Both the position numbers and the translations under genes were made by a program. From assembly GCA_902570785.1 (NCBI GenBank), contig CACFZK010000001.1, positions 1 through 64,000 of the forward strand: DNA of 64,000 bases, written 5' to 3'. This DNA comes from an uncultured Pelagibacteraceae bacterium (GTDB lineage Bacteria; Pseudomonadota; Alphaproteobacteria; Pelagibacterales; Pelagibacteraceae). Under the pieces are notes generated by a model. That model was not told the DNA's origin. It did no database searches and was given only the letters and a program-made list of their open reading frames with translations. Positions 49,486 through 60,352 of this stretch are shown piece by piece (positions within the stretch are counted from its first letter, which is position 1; each line of letters begins with the position of its first letter).

Positions 49486-50277
49486 ATGATTTTTAAAAAG
49501 ATTAGATCGCTAGTAGGTAGGTTATTTAACGAAAATCAACAAATGCTGATAGTGATGTTTTTATCTGATGTTTTTTGGGGATTGAGGAAATATTTTTTGA
49601 GTGTTGTTATAGAGTATCCCGAGGAATTTTTAGAGAATTGGTCAAAAATCCGAAACCATTCTTCACAAGATAAAGAAAGAAATTTTACTGTTTATCAACT
49701 TATTAAAATTCACAATAAAATTTTTGAGGGAAAGAATACTAATATTATTGAATTTGGAACAGATAGAGGTGGTACTCTTAGAACAATATCAAATTTTACA
49801 AAAGCAAACACTAATATTTATGCGGTTGATAGTTTTGGCTTTCACGCTGATGAAATAAAAAAAAATGTTTCACAGTACGATACCCATTATCAAGGAAGGT
49901 ATAGACCGTTTACAAAAAAAACAAGATTTAAAAATTTTGATCATAGTAAAATGACAAATGAGTTAAACAAAATTCTTATAAAAAAAAATTCTAAATTAGA
50001 AACAATTGTTGGTTATTTTCCAAATTTGGAAAATGACAAATTAAAAAAAATATCAAATATTAAATATAGCTTTGTACATTTAGATTTTGATTTATATAAA
50101 CCTACTATTGATTGTTTTATATTTATTAAAGATAAATTAGAGAAAAATGCAATAATTTTAGTTGATGATTATAATTTTATAAACCAAGAAGGTGTAAAAA
50201 AAGCTGTTACTGATCTTAAAATTGACTTATCAAAAGGAATTCAAACTCAAAGTGGTCAATTAATTCTTTATTCTTAA
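49486..50277 (+). CDS. Class I SAM-dependent methyltransferase (TylF/CmcI-like)
   Basis: NIIEFGTDRGGTLRTISNFTKANTNIYAVDSFGFHADE, YSFVHLDFDLYKPTIDCFIFI, ILVDDYNF. Confidence 0.75.
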   Translation: MIFKKIRSLVGRLFNENQQMLIVMFLSDVFWGLRKYFLSVVIEYPEEFLENWSKIRNHSSQDKERNFTVYQLIKIHNKIFEGKNTNIIEFGTDRGGTLRTISNFTKANTNIYAVDSFGFHADEIKKNVSQYDTHYQGRYRPFTKKTRFKNFDHSKMTNELNKILIKKNSKLETIVGYFPNLENDKLKKISNIKYSFVHLDFDLYKPTIDCFIFIKDKLEKNAIILVDDYNFINQEGVKKAVTDLKIDLSKGIQTQSGQLILYS

Positions 50278-51480
50278 TTTATTAAGTAAATATTTCAAAA
50301 AACTTATACTTAAAATTATTTGAAAAGGTAAAATATAAATTTTATATCTCGGTAAAACTGCAAAAAAAGAATATAGTGCTACAATAAGTAAAAATGTAAG
50401 AATTAAATAATTAAATTTATTATTTTTTTTGTTAACTACAATGAGCCCGCAAAGGGACAATAACGAGATTAATACTATCGGATAAATATGAAAATAATTG
50501 TAATAATTCTTCTGGGATGAATTTAAATCAAAAAAATAAAAAGCGTATAGTCTTTTAAAATAAAGATTTATATATTTTCCTGGATCTTCTGTAATATAGA
50601 TTAAAGCCTGTTCTAGATATATTTTATCTTCATTAATTCTATAATGTATATCTTTTTTTACATTTTTAATTTTATTTTGTAGTTCCTTGGATGGAAACAG
50701 ATAACCTTCAACTTTGGCTTTTGGGTTATAGGCTTTCCAAACATTATAGCCAAAACCTGAGTGGATAATAAATTTATCAAAGGCTATATAATTTCTATAA
50801 ATGTAAGGTGATATTCCAATAATAGTAATCATTAAAATTAAAGAAATTGATTTAAAATTTATTTTTAAAAATAAAAGACAGTATAACAATGAAAATAAAT
50901 AGATTAAAACAAAATCTCTTCTAGTTAAAATTAAAATTGAAGATATGATTCCAATTAAAATAATATTTTTTAGATTTGTTTTTTTTTTTAACTTTAAGAT
51001 AAGATAAAAAAATAAAATATTTAAAAAAAGGTATATTGTTACCGATGATATTTGACAAGAGGAATATATAATTAAGGGGAAAAAAATAAAAATTATAGAT
51101 CCAATAATACTATAATTTCTATTAAAAAAAATAGAAAGTATTTTGAAGAAAAAAATTGGTGTTAATGATGAAATTAGAATTTGTGTAATTATAACGCTAA
51201 TAGGCAAGTAATCATTAAAACCTACCAGTAATGAATGTAAATAAATAAAATAACCATATATTGGAGGCATCCATAAGTTAGGGACGAACAAATCGTCAAA
51301 AACTAAAAGAGAGTATGAATTAAAATAATATAAATTATTTACTAAAATAGCCCATTCATTTTCCAAGTTTCTATCGCCATAATAGTAAGCAGTTAAAGAT
51401 CTTAAGATAAAAGCTGTAATAAAAAATAAAAAAAATAAATTTTTATCTTTGGCAAAAAGACTTAAATTTAATTTTGTCAT
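50260..51480 (-). CDS. Glycosyltransferase family 39-like membrane protein
   Basis: Multi-TM, FILRSLTAYYYGDRNLENEWAILVNNLYYF, RRDFVLIYLFSLLY. Confidence 0.68.
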   Translation of the reverse strand: MTKLNLSLFAKDKNLFFLFFITAFILRSLTAYYYGDRNLENEWAILVNNLYYFNSYSLLVFDDLFVPNLWMPPIYGYFIYLHSLLVGFNDYLPISVIITQILISSLTPIFFFKILSIFFNRNYSIIGSIIFIFFPLIIYSSCQISSVTIYLFLNILFFYLILKLKKKTNLKNIILIGIISSILILTRRDFVLIYLFSLLYCLLFLKINFKSISLILMITIIGISPYIYRNYIAFDKFIIHSGFGYNVWKAYNPKAKVEGYLFPSKELQNKIKNVKKDIHYRINEDKIYLEQALIYITEDPGKYINLYFKRLYAFYFFDLNSSQKNYYNYFHIYPIVLISLLSLCGLIVVNKKNNKFNYLILTFLLIVALYSFFAVLPRYKIYILPFQIILSISFLKYLLNKLRIKN

Positions 51481-51486
51481 ATTTTA

Positions 51487-52335
51487 TTAATCAATTTTTC
51501 TTACAAAAAAAACATAAACTAATGATGTTACAAACATTATAATTGCGTATGTTGCTGTAGGAATTAAGTAAGCTATATCATTAAATAATTGACTTGCTAC
51601 AAAAACAGCCAAAGTTCCGTTTTGAAGTCCACATTCAAGTGAAATAGATTTTCTTTGTGCAACTCCAGTTGAAAGAGACTTTGCAACATAATACCCAACA
51701 AGCATCATTATAATATTTAAAACTAAAGTAATTAAACCAGCTTGTTGAATATATCCTGTTATATTCGTCCATTCTTCAACCCAAATCGCTGCAAAAACAA
51801 TTACAAATAAAAGAACCGAAATTCTTTCAATTAGTTGGGATTTGGACATAATAAAATTTGCTGCGAATTTTCTTATTAACATTCCAATAATAACCGGGAG
51901 AGTCACAACCAAAAACATTTTTATTGATATTCCTGTCATAGAAATTTCTTTTGAAATTCCTGCTACTTCTAATAATTCTGCAGATTTAAAAACAATAAAT
52001 GGAACAGAAATGATGCTGATTAAACTGATAATTGCAGTTAATGAAATAGAAAGAGCCACATCTCCATTAGCAAATTTTGTAAGCACATTTGATGTAACTC
52101 CACCAGGCGCTGCAGCAATAATCATTACACCAAGTGCAATCTCTAAAGGTAAGCTAAATATTTTAAGCAATAGAAAAGCAATAATTGGTAGTAATATTAA
52201 CTGACATATTAAACCGACAAAAAAATCTTTTGGTTGTCTTGCTACTCTTAAAAAATCTCGACCAGTTAAACCTAATCCAAGTGCTAGCATTATTAATGCA
52301 AGCGCTATAGGCGCAATTTTAGTTACTACTTCCAT
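51487..52335 (-). CDS. Bile acid:sodium symporter family protein
   Basis: LIMLALGLGLTGRDFLRVARQPKDF, AAAPGGVTSNVLTKFANGDVALSISLTAI, LECGLQNGTLAVFVA. Confidence 0.92.
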   Translation of the reverse strand: MEVVTKIAPIALALIMLALGLGLTGRDFLRVARQPKDFFVGLICQLILLPIIAFLLLKIFSLPLEIALGVMIIAAAPGGVTSNVLTKFANGDVALSISLTAIISLISIISVPFIVFKSAELLEVAGISKEISMTGISIKMFLVVTLPVIIGMLIRKFAANFIMSKSQLIERISVLLFVIVFAAIWVEEWTNITGYIQQAGLITLVLNIIMMLVGYYVAKSLSTGVAQRKSISLECGLQNGTLAVFVASQLFNDIAYLIPTATYAIIMFVTSLVYVFFVRKID

Positions 52336-52338
52336 TTA

Positions 52339-53343
52339 TTAAATAAGTTTTGAAATTTGTATTGACGTATCACACATACGATTAGAAAAACCCCATTCAT
52401 TATCATACCAAGAAAGAACTCTGCTAAATTTGTTTTTGACTACTTGAGTTTGGGTAACATCAAATATTGAGCTGTGCACGTCATGATTAAAATCTTTAGA
52501 AACTAATGGTTTATTGTTAATTCCAAGAATGCCTTTTAATTCACCCTTAGCAGCTTTTATCATAGCTTCATTTATAGTGTCAGCAGTAACATCTTTTTTT
52601 GTTACTAATGTAAAATCAATTAAGGAAACATTTGGGGTTGGAACTCTTATGGCTGTACCATCGAGTTTACCTTTTAGGCTTGGTAAAACTAAACTCATTG
52701 CTTTAGCGGCGCCAGTTGAGGTTGGTATCATCGCTCCCTCAGTAGATCTTGCTCTTCTCAAATCTTTGTGAAGAGTATCCAATAATTTTTGATCTCCTGT
52801 ATAACTATGAATAGTGGTCATGTATCCATACTCAATTCCAAAACTATTTTCTAAAACCATTGCAACAGGTGCTAAACAATTTGTTGTACAAGATCCATTG
52901 GAAATAACATTGTGCTCTTTTTTTAAATCTTTGCTGTTTACTCCTTGAACAATTGTGAAATCTACATCTTTTCCTGGGGCTGATATTATAACTTTTTTAG
53001 CTCCTCCTTTTAAATGTTTGCCTGCAGTTTCTTTATTTAAAAATAATCCTGTGCATTCTAAAACAATATCTGCTCCTATCTTGCCCCAAGGTAAATTTGC
53101 AGGATCTTTTTCAGCAAATACTTTTATATTTTGATTTAAAATTTTAAAACCATCTTTCGAAGTGCTTACATCATGAGGAAGAGTTCCGTGAGTACTATCA
53201 TATTTAATTAAATGTGCATTAGTATCAATAGAACCAAGATCATTAATACCAACAATTTGAATTTTATCCTTATAATTCTCTAATAAAGCTCTAAGAATTA
53301 ATCTTCCAATTCTACCAAATCCATTAATTCCAACTTTAATCAT
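52339..53343 (-). CDS. gap: Glyceraldehyde-3-phosphate dehydrogenase
   Basis: [44 protein letters not shown]. Confidence 0.98.
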   Translation of the reverse strand: MIKVGINGFGRIGRLILRALLENYKDKIQIVGINDLGSIDTNAHLIKYDSTHGTLPHDVSTSKDGFKILNQNIKVFAEKDPANLPWGKIGADIVLECTGLFLNKETAGKHLKGGAKKVIISAPGKDVDFTIVQGVNSKDLKKEHNVISNGSCTTNCLAPVAMVLENSFGIEYGYMTTIHSYTGDQKLLDTLHKDLRRARSTEGAMIPTSTGAAKAMSLVLPSLKGKLDGTAIRVPTPNVSLIDFTLVTKKDVTADTINEAMIKAAKGELKGILGINNKPLVSKDFNHDVHSSIFDVTQTQVVKNKFSRVLSWYDNEWGFSNRMCDTSIQISKLI

Positions 53344-53422
53344 TTTTAATACACTTTATTATACAATGTTATAAACTTTATTTATATACTTTATGACAAT
53401 CATCAAACATTTTTTTAACTAT

Positions 53423-54376
53423 TTACCACTTTATTATAAATTTTTTATTGTTACATATTGCATCTATCAGTGCGTGCATTAAAGGTAAATCTTTTTGGCT
53501 AAAATCTTTTAAAACTTTTTTGCCTATTTCCATTGCCAATTCTGCTCCTTCAATTGTTTCATTAGCCATAAATTTTGCTTTGGCCTCAGTATACAAATGT
53601 CCCTTGCCTAATAGTTGTCCCATTTTACTATTTCTCCCCCCTGCACTACTTACATATAAATCACCCAAACCAGCAAGCCCATAAACTGACCTTTCAGATC
53701 CTCCTAGCAATTTAACGAATTTATTCATTTCAATAATTGATTTATTTAATAAAAATGCAGCAGTGTTTAATTCGATTGCAGACCCAATTATCATTGAATA
53801 AAAATTTTTAATAGCAGCACTTACTTCAATTCCAATTAAATCATTAGAAGTTTCAACAAAATAATAATTTGTTTTAATTAATTGACTAATCTCATTGGCT
53901 TTATTTATATTTTTATTAGCAAAAATAACTGCTGTTTTATTTCTTTTTGATAAATCTTTAGCCAAACATGGGCCGGCTACCACTGTAATTTCAGAGTTTT
54001 TAAATCTATCAGTAAGTATTATAAATTTATTGTTCTGTATATTTAAACCTTTTGTAAGCAATAATAATGGTGATTTTAAATAACTGGCCGCTTCTAATTC
54101 TTTAGAAATCCAATCTATACCTTTGGAATTGACACCAATTACTATTAAATCTGGTTTACTTTTTAATTGTTGTTGTAATTTGTCTACTTTTAAAAAATTA
54201 ATATTTTTTTCAAGATTACAATTTAAACTATGATGAAAATTATTATTAGAAAGTTCATTAATAACTTTATCCTCTAAAGGAGAACCTACAATACTTACTT
54301 GATGTCCATTATCTACACATGGAAAAGAAAACGCTGATCCCATAGCGCCTGCACCAATGATTAATATTTTAGACAT
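53423..54376 (-). CDS. gpsA: NAD(P)-dependent glycerol-3-phosphate dehydrogenase-like protein
   Basis: ILIIGAGAMGSAFSFPCVDNGHQVSIVG, VVAGPCLAKDLSKRNKTAV, EVSAAIKNFYSMIIG, GLAGLGDLYVSSAGGRNSKMG. Confidence 0.78.
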   Translation of the reverse strand: MSKILIIGAGAMGSAFSFPCVDNGHQVSIVGSPLEDKVINELSNNNFHHSLNCNLEKNINFLKVDKLQQQLKSKPDLIVIGVNSKGIDWISKELEAASYLKSPLLLLTKGLNIQNNKFIILTDRFKNSEITVVAGPCLAKDLSKRNKTAVIFANKNINKANEISQLIKTNYYFVETSNDLIGIEVSAAIKNFYSMIIGSAIELNTAAFLLNKSIIEMNKFVKLLGGSERSVYGLAGLGDLYVSSAGGRNSKMGQLLGKGHLYTEAKAKFMANETIEGAELAMEIGKKVLKDFSQKDLPLMHALIDAICNNKKFIIKW

Positions 54377-54379
54377 ATT

Positions 54380-55795
54380 TTAATTACTAAAAAAAAACTT
54401 TCTTATTATTAAAAAAATAGCTAGTAATTCGATTTTAGCTATTATCATAAAAAATATAAGTGAAATCTTAGAAAATATGAATAAACTAGCAAAATCAATA
54501 CTATCTAATCCATAAATACTTGAAGCCCTAGTATTGGTTAAGGTTAATAAAGACAATTTAAAAGAACTTTCGAAACCAAAAGAATCTAATAATAAGATAC
54601 TACTCAAAATAAATAAGCTGAGAAAAAAAAGTATAAATACTAAAAAAGCAATCCTAATATTGTCTTTACTTATTCTGTTATCTGAAAGCATTATTTTGGA
54701 GTTTAAAATGACATTCGGTTTTACAAGTCTATAAATTTCGAGAAAAAAAGCTTTTATTAAAATGTAGATTCTAATAAATTTAATACCTGATGTTGCTGAT
54801 AAAACAGAGCCTCCAAAAAGTGTCAATAATAAAAGAAATAAACTGAAATTATTTGGAATTGAGGTAATTTCTAAACCTGAATTACCAATACTACTTAGCA
54901 CACTGATAAAAACTTTTAATAAATCTAAATCAGTAATTAAATAAAATAATAAACAAAATGATAATGATAATATAAATATATAAAGGTCTTCTCCATGATT
55001 CTTTAAATTATTTCTACTAAAAAATAAGTTATAAAGTAGATAGAAATTAAAAATTGATATTAAAAAGCCTAAAATCAAAACTATATAATGAAGATTAGTT
55101 TTTAATATGTCATTCAACGTATTTGTTGGCAAAAAACCTCCTGATGATATTAAGGTCATTGATAGATTTAAACTATTAAAAATACGAACATCTGAAAAAA
55201 TAAAAAGCAAAAATATGATTATAGTAAGAATTAAATAAATAAAGAAAATTCTATAAGATACATTTAAAACATTTTTTGAAAAATTTGTTTTTTTTTCTAA
55301 GGTGAAAGCAAAGTCAATCATTTTAAAATTTATATTCTTATTAGAAAATATTAAAACTAAAAAAACCAAAAAATAAAAACCACCAAGCCACTGCGAGGAT
55401 GATCTCCATATTATAAGGGGGGGATCTAAGTTTTTTATATCTGGTATTACACTAAATCCTGTATTCGAAAGACCAGAAACAGATTCAAAAAGAGAATCAA
55501 TTAAAGAAACTTGATAAATACTTAAATGAAAAGGTATTGATATTAAAATTGATATTAATAAATAAATTAAAAAAATTAAAATAAGTTGGTCGTAAATATC
55601 AATATCTTCTTTTTTTGTTTTTCCAATAAAACACAACAACGACCCAATAAAAAATGATAAAAATAAAACTATTATGTAAGAATTAACATCAAGTAAGTAG
55701 TCAAAATAATAAGAATAAAAAATATTGAATAAAGATAAAATACAAACAGGAAAACAACTAAGACCTAAATAATAAAGACTAGACTGAATTTTCAT
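54380..55795 (-). CDS. trkH: Trk-type potassium uptake membrane protein
   Basis: SLFESVSGLSNTGFSVIPDI, WRSSSQWLGGFYFLVFLVLIF, adjacent trkA. Confidence 0.9.
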   Translation of the reverse strand: MKIQSSLYYLGLSCFPVCILSLFNIFYSYYFDYLLDVNSYIIVLFLSFFIGSLLCFIGKTKKEDIDIYDQLILIFLIYLLISILISIPFHLSIYQVSLIDSLFESVSGLSNTGFSVIPDIKNLDPPLIIWRSSSQWLGGFYFLVFLVLIFSNKNINFKMIDFAFTLEKKTNFSKNVLNVSYRIFFIYLILTIIIFLLFIFSDVRIFNSLNLSMTLISSGGFLPTNTLNDILKTNLHYIVLILGFLISIFNFYLLYNLFFSRNNLKNHGEDLYIFILSLSFCLLFYLITDLDLLKVFISVLSSIGNSGLEITSIPNNFSLFLLLLTLFGGSVLSATSGIKFIRIYILIKAFFLEIYRLVKPNVILNSKIMLSDNRISKDNIRIAFLVFILFFLSLFILSSILLLDSFGFESSFKLSLLTLTNTRASSIYGLDSIDFASLFIFSKISLIFFMIIAKIELLAIFLIIRKFFFSN

Positions 55796-55796
55796 T

Positions 55797-57164
55797 TTAT
55801 GAAGTTATTCTAAAAATATCTTCAACATCTTTTAATTGTTCTCTTTTGGATAACACAATTACTATATCATCTTTTTCAAAAATAAATTTAGAGCTTGGCA
55901 TCATCACTTTATTATTTCTAACAATTGCACCAATTCTAACTTGATCAGGCAAGTTTGAGTCTTTAATTGATTTATTAACAAGTTCAGATGACTCCAAAAT
56001 TTTTGCTTCTAAAAATTCATATTGACCATCAAGTAACGAATAAACAGTGTCTATGGTTCCCATATGGACATGCTTCATTATAGTAGATACTGTTGCCATT
56101 CTTGGATCAACTAAATCGTCAATCTTTAAAGACTCCTGTAAAATGTTATAATTATGTTTATTTATAATGGCTATTGTTCTTTTTGAAGGAGTATACTTTT
56201 CGGCTAAAACGCATGACATAATATTATCTTCGTCGTCGTCGGTTAAAGCAAAAACTGTTTCAATTTCTTCAATGTTTGCTTCCTTTAATATTTTCTCATC
56301 TAAAGGATCGCCACAAATAACAATAGAAGAAGAAAGTTCGCTGGCAATTTGTTCTGCTCTTACTTTGTTTTTTTCAATAATTTTTGTTCTTAGTCCCTCG
56401 CTTCCCTCAAGAAGTTTGGCTAGATGAAGACTTACATTTCCACCTCCTATAATTAGTATTTTTTTTGCAACTTTTTCATCGTGACCAAAAACAGATAGCA
56501 ACTTATTTATTTGGTCTGTGCTTACAACTAAGTAGACCTTGTCTCCAACTTTCATTTCGTCATTTTTTTTGAAAAAGACAAATTTTTCCTTTCTTTCAGC
56601 ACCAAATATATAAGCTTTAAATTCAGGAAAATTTTTTGTTAATTCATTTAAGGGAATATTTGCTATTGGGCATTTTTTCTCAATTAGAATCTCGAGTAAT
56701 TTTACTTTATCTTTAACGAACGGCACATTATCTAATGCTCCAGGTGCCTCAAGCTTTCTGAATAATGATTTAGCAACCTCTCTTTCGGGTGATATGATTA
56801 CATCAATTGGAATGTTTGTCTTACTATATAATTTACTCCACTTGCCCTCTAAAAATTCTTGAGATCTAATTCTTGCTATCTTTTTTGAGATATTAAATAG
56901 TGAGCTTGCAATCTGACATACAACCATATTAATTTCATCGTTTCTTGTAACTGCAATTATCATGTCAGTATCTTTCGCGCCCGCACTTTCAAGCACTGAG
57001 GGTAATGTGGCTCTTCCTACAATGCCTTTTACATCTTGAGTATCATTAATTTTCTTAATGTCTTCAGATGATTGATCAATAACAGTTACGGAATGACCCT
57101 GTGCCTGTAGTTGCTTACTTATTGAAAAGCCGACCATGCCGGCACCACAAATTATAATATTCAT
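55797..57164 (-). CDS. trkA: Trk potassium uptake protein TrkA
   Basis: MNIIICGAGMVGFSISKQLQAQGHSVTVID; second RCK IIGGGNVSLHLAKLLE. Confidence 0.96.
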   Translation of the reverse strand: MNIIICGAGMVGFSISKQLQAQGHSVTVIDQSSEDIKKINDTQDVKGIVGRATLPSVLESAGAKDTDMIIAVTRNDEINMVVCQIASSLFNISKKIARIRSQEFLEGKWSKLYSKTNIPIDVIISPEREVAKSLFRKLEAPGALDNVPFVKDKVKLLEILIEKKCPIANIPLNELTKNFPEFKAYIFGAERKEKFVFFKKNDEMKVGDKVYLVVSTDQINKLLSVFGHDEKVAKKILIIGGGNVSLHLAKLLEGSEGLRTKIIEKNKVRAEQIASELSSSIVICGDPLDEKILKEANIEEIETVFALTDDDEDNIMSCVLAEKYTPSKRTIAIINKHNYNILQESLKIDDLVDPRMATVSTIMKHVHMGTIDTVYSLLDGQYEFLEAKILESSELVNKSIKDSNLPDQVRIGAIVRNNKVMMPSSKFIFEKDDIVIVLSKREQLKDVEDIFRITS

Positions 57165-57166
57165 TA

Positions 57167-58528
57167 TTAGTTTATACCTTTGATGCCCAAAGATTTTAAT
57201 TTTCTATGGAGAGCAGATCTCTCCATGCCTATAAATTCAGCAGTTTTTGATATATTGCCTTTATTTTTTTTAAGTTGAGTGAGCAAATAATTTTTTTCAA
57301 AATTTTCTCTTGCTTGCTTTAATGGATAATCCATTGAAATACTAGTATTTTCCAGTGTACGTGAGGAATTTTTACTTAAAATTTCATGAAGCAATCTACC
57401 AATATTTGCTTTATTTTCATTTTGAGAAAGAATTGATATTCTCTCAACCAGATTTCTTAATTCTCTTACATTACCAGGCCAATTATAGGAATAGAGCAAA
57501 TCGTCATTAACATTAATTTCAATTCTTGGTATACCATTAATTTCAGATAGTTTAGTTTGAAAATAATCAATTAATAAAGGTATATCATCTGATCTTGAAT
57601 TTAGACTTGGTATCTCAATTGGTACAACGTTGAGTCTGTGAAATAAATCTTCACGAAAGTTTCCCATCAAAACCTCATTTTTTAAATCTTTAGATGTTGA
57701 TGAGATTATCCTAACATTTACATATATATCCTCTTTACCATTATACCTTTTAAATTTTTGATCTATTAGAATTCTTAAAATTTTAGCTTGTGTATCAAGA
57801 GGTATTTCTGAAACCTCGTCAATTAATAGGGTACCGTCCTTTGCTTTCTCTAAAAAACCATAGGTTATTGTTCCGTCATTATTTTCTGAACCAAAAAGCT
57901 CGATTTCATAATTATCACCTCTTAGTAAAGCTCCATTAATAACAATAAAAGGTTTTTTATTTCTTTGTGAATTTTTATGAATTTTTCTTGCTAAAAGCTC
58001 CTTCCCTGAACCAGTAGGACCTGATATTAAAATTCTACTATCGGTTGATCCAAGTTTTGTTATTAGCTTTTTTATTTTTAAAATTTGATTATTTTTACCA
58101 ATAAAGTCAAATGAATGAAAAGATCTATTCTCTAAGTGTGTATTTTCTTTTCTTAAATTTATATTTTCTAAACCACGACTAACAAAATTAAGCAATTGTT
58201 CTGGTGCAAAAGGTTTGGTTATAAATTCATAGGCGCCAAGTTTAAGTGACTCTACTGCCATTTCAACGTTAGCGTGACCTGATATCATGATAACAGGAAC
58301 AAGGTCTGTTACTGCTTTAATTTTTTTTAGTAACTCTATGCCGTCCTTATCACCTTTGTCTAATTTAACATCAATAACAGCTATATCTGGTAATTTTTTG
58401 TTAATTTCAAAAACTGCCTGATTGAAATTAGCAGCTTCTCTGACATTATAATTTCTATCCTTTAGTATTTCAGAAATTAAACTTCGAATATCAAAATTAT
58501 CGTCTATTACTAATACTTCTTGTTTCAT
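57167..58528 (-). CDS. ntrX: Sigma54-type response regulator NtrX
   Basis: Receiver domain IDDNFDIRSLISEIL; AAA+ ISGPTGSGKELLARKIH; NWPGNVRELRNLVERI; Fis-type HTH; follows ntrY. Confidence 0.93.
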   Translation of the reverse strand: MKQEVLVIDDNFDIRSLISEILKDRNYNVREAANFNQAVFEINKKLPDIAVIDVKLDKGDKDGIELLKKIKAVTDLVPVIMISGHANVEMAVESLKLGAYEFITKPFAPEQLLNFVSRGLENINLRKENTHLENRSFHSFDFIGKNNQILKIKKLITKLGSTDSRILISGPTGSGKELLARKIHKNSQRNKKPFIVINGALLRGDNYEIELFGSENNDGTITYGFLEKAKDGTLLIDEVSEIPLDTQAKILRILIDQKFKRYNGKEDIYVNVRIISSTSKDLKNEVLMGNFREDLFHRLNVVPIEIPSLNSRSDDIPLLIDYFQTKLSEINGIPRIEINVNDDLLYSYNWPGNVRELRNLVERISILSQNENKANIGRLLHEILSKNSSRTLENTSISMDYPLKQARENFEKNYLLTQLKKNKGNISKTAEFIGMERSALHRKLKSLGIKGIN

Positions 58529-60303
58529 GTAAAAAAAGGTAAGGTTATTATTATTTTAGCTCCTTCAGAATTTTTAAAGAAATTAATGTCTCCACCATGG
58601 TCATTGATAATTTTAGACACAATAGGTAGACCTAAACCTGTTCCTTGTTTTTTTGTTGTGAAATAAGGTTTGGTAATATTAATAACGTCTTTAAAACCTA
58701 TGCCATTATCGAGCATTTTGATCACTATATATTCATTATTTGTGCTTATTTCCAGAGTAATTTTTCCTTTAAAATTGCTATTTTTCTGTTTTTTTTCATC
58801 AATTGCTTCAATTGAATTTTTTATTAAATTTAAAAAGACTCTATAAAGATGTTCAGCATCACCTTTTATATAATAATTTGAATTAATTTGTTTATTAAAA
58901 GTTATAATTAATTCTTCATTGGACATTTTATAAAATGATATAGCTCTATTTAAAACATCTTGAATTTTAATCTTTTTTAAAATTGGTGAAGGCATTCGAG
59001 CAAAATCTGAAAATTCATTAACCAGTTTTTTAATGTCAACAATCTGTCTATTAATAGTTTCTAAATATTTTGAAAATTCAGATTTATCATCTTTAAGTTT
59101 TTCTGAATATTTTTCTTTTAGTCTATCAATAGATAATTGAATTGGAGTTAAAGGATTTTTAATTTCATGAGCAAGTTTTCTTGCAACAGACTCCCATGCC
59201 GAATATCTTTCTGAGACTAGTAACTTGTCTTGTTGTCTTTTAAGTCTGTCTATCATGTTATTAAAATTTTTATTAAGATTTTTTATTTCTTCATCTGTTT
59301 CTATCTCAGGAACTTTGCTGTCAAGTTTGCCTCCACTTATATTTTTTGAAGCTTTAATTAAATTTATAATTGGCTGGGTAAGCCTACCTGCAAAACTTAT
59401 AGCTAAAACAATAGTTAAAAACAATAACATGGAAACAATAATTACATAAATTATTGCAAAAGTTATTTTTATACCTGTTCTATTATTTTCAACAGTGTAG
59501 TAGAAATTAACTGCTTGTTCTGTATCATCTAGATATTGAAGCAACTGTGGTTGAATATTTCTAGATACATATAAATACGTATCTATAAAATCATTTAATT
59601 TCAACATATATGCAGTTTTATTCTCAGAACTAACATTTATGGATACTGGTTTACCAGACAAAGCTAAATCAAACTCTTCGTCTGTAGGTGATATAAATTG
59701 ATCATCTGGATTGTTTGTTTCACCAAGTAAAATTGTTCTAGTACTATCAATTAAATAAACTTCATCCAGTCTTCTTAAATTTTTTTGTATTCGAATACTA
59801 TTTTGAACTCTTTTTGGATTAGAAAATAAGATACCAGAAAATCTATTAAGATCAATTCCTACTAAAAAAATATCAGCCTCGACAGATCTTTTTGTTTCTT
59901 CAATGTAATTTTTTGCAACCTCATAAGAATTATTTACTGCTGATGTTATTTTTTGGTCAAAATATTTTTGCAAGCCCAAGTTAAATAAAATTAATGAAAA
60001 TATTGCAATTACAAGTGAGGGTATAAATGCAAATAGGGAAAATTGGAGAACATAATTTAAACTTGTTTTTGAACCTTCTTTTCCAGATTTGATTTTTAAA
60101 AATAATTTAGATGTTTCACGAATTAAGAGGATTAAAAATAATACTAGTACGGTAACATCTAAAATGAGCAAATACGGTAGATTATCTTCATTCAAAAATA
60201 TCAATTTTTGATTTATAAAAGTTATAAAGGTTAATAAACCTAATAAAATAGAAATAATTGATATGGTAAAAAACCATTTAAAATTTTTAATTGTATTTAA
60301 CAT
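58525..60303 (-). CDS. ntrY: Sensor histidine kinase NtrY
   Basis: HAMP; ARKLAHEIKNPLTPIQLSIDRLKEKY; LNLIKNSIEAI; GTGLGLPIVSKIINDHGG. Confidence 0.94.
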   Translation of the reverse strand: MLNTIKNFKWFFTISIISILLGLLTFITFINQKLIFLNEDNLPYLLILDVTVLVLFLILLIRETSKLFLKIKSGKEGSKTSLNYVLQFSLFAFIPSLVIAIFSLILFNLGLQKYFDQKITSAVNNSYEVAKNYIEETKRSVEADIFLVGIDLNRFSGILFSNPKRVQNSIRIQKNLRRLDEVYLIDSTRTILLGETNNPDDQFISPTDEEFDLALSGKPVSINVSSENKTAYMLKLNDFIDTYLYVSRNIQPQLLQYLDDTEQAVNFYYTVENNRTGIKITFAIIYVIIVSMLLFLTIVLAISFAGRLTQPIINLIKASKNISGGKLDSKVPEIETDEEIKNLNKNFNNMIDRLKRQQDKLLVSERYSAWESVARKLAHEIKNPLTPIQLSIDRLKEKYSEKLKDDKSEFSKYLETINRQIVDIKKLVNEFSDFARMPSPILKKIKIQDVLNRAISFYKMSNEELIITFNKQINSNYYIKGDAEHLYRVFLNLIKNSIEAIDEKKQKNSNFKGKITLEISTNNEYIVIKMLDNGIGFKDVINITKPYFTTKKQGTGLGLPIVSKIINDHGGDINFFKNSEGAKIIITLPFFT

Positions 60304-60352
60304 TTTAATATCTTCACATTTTACATAAATATAGGATAAATTAATATATATA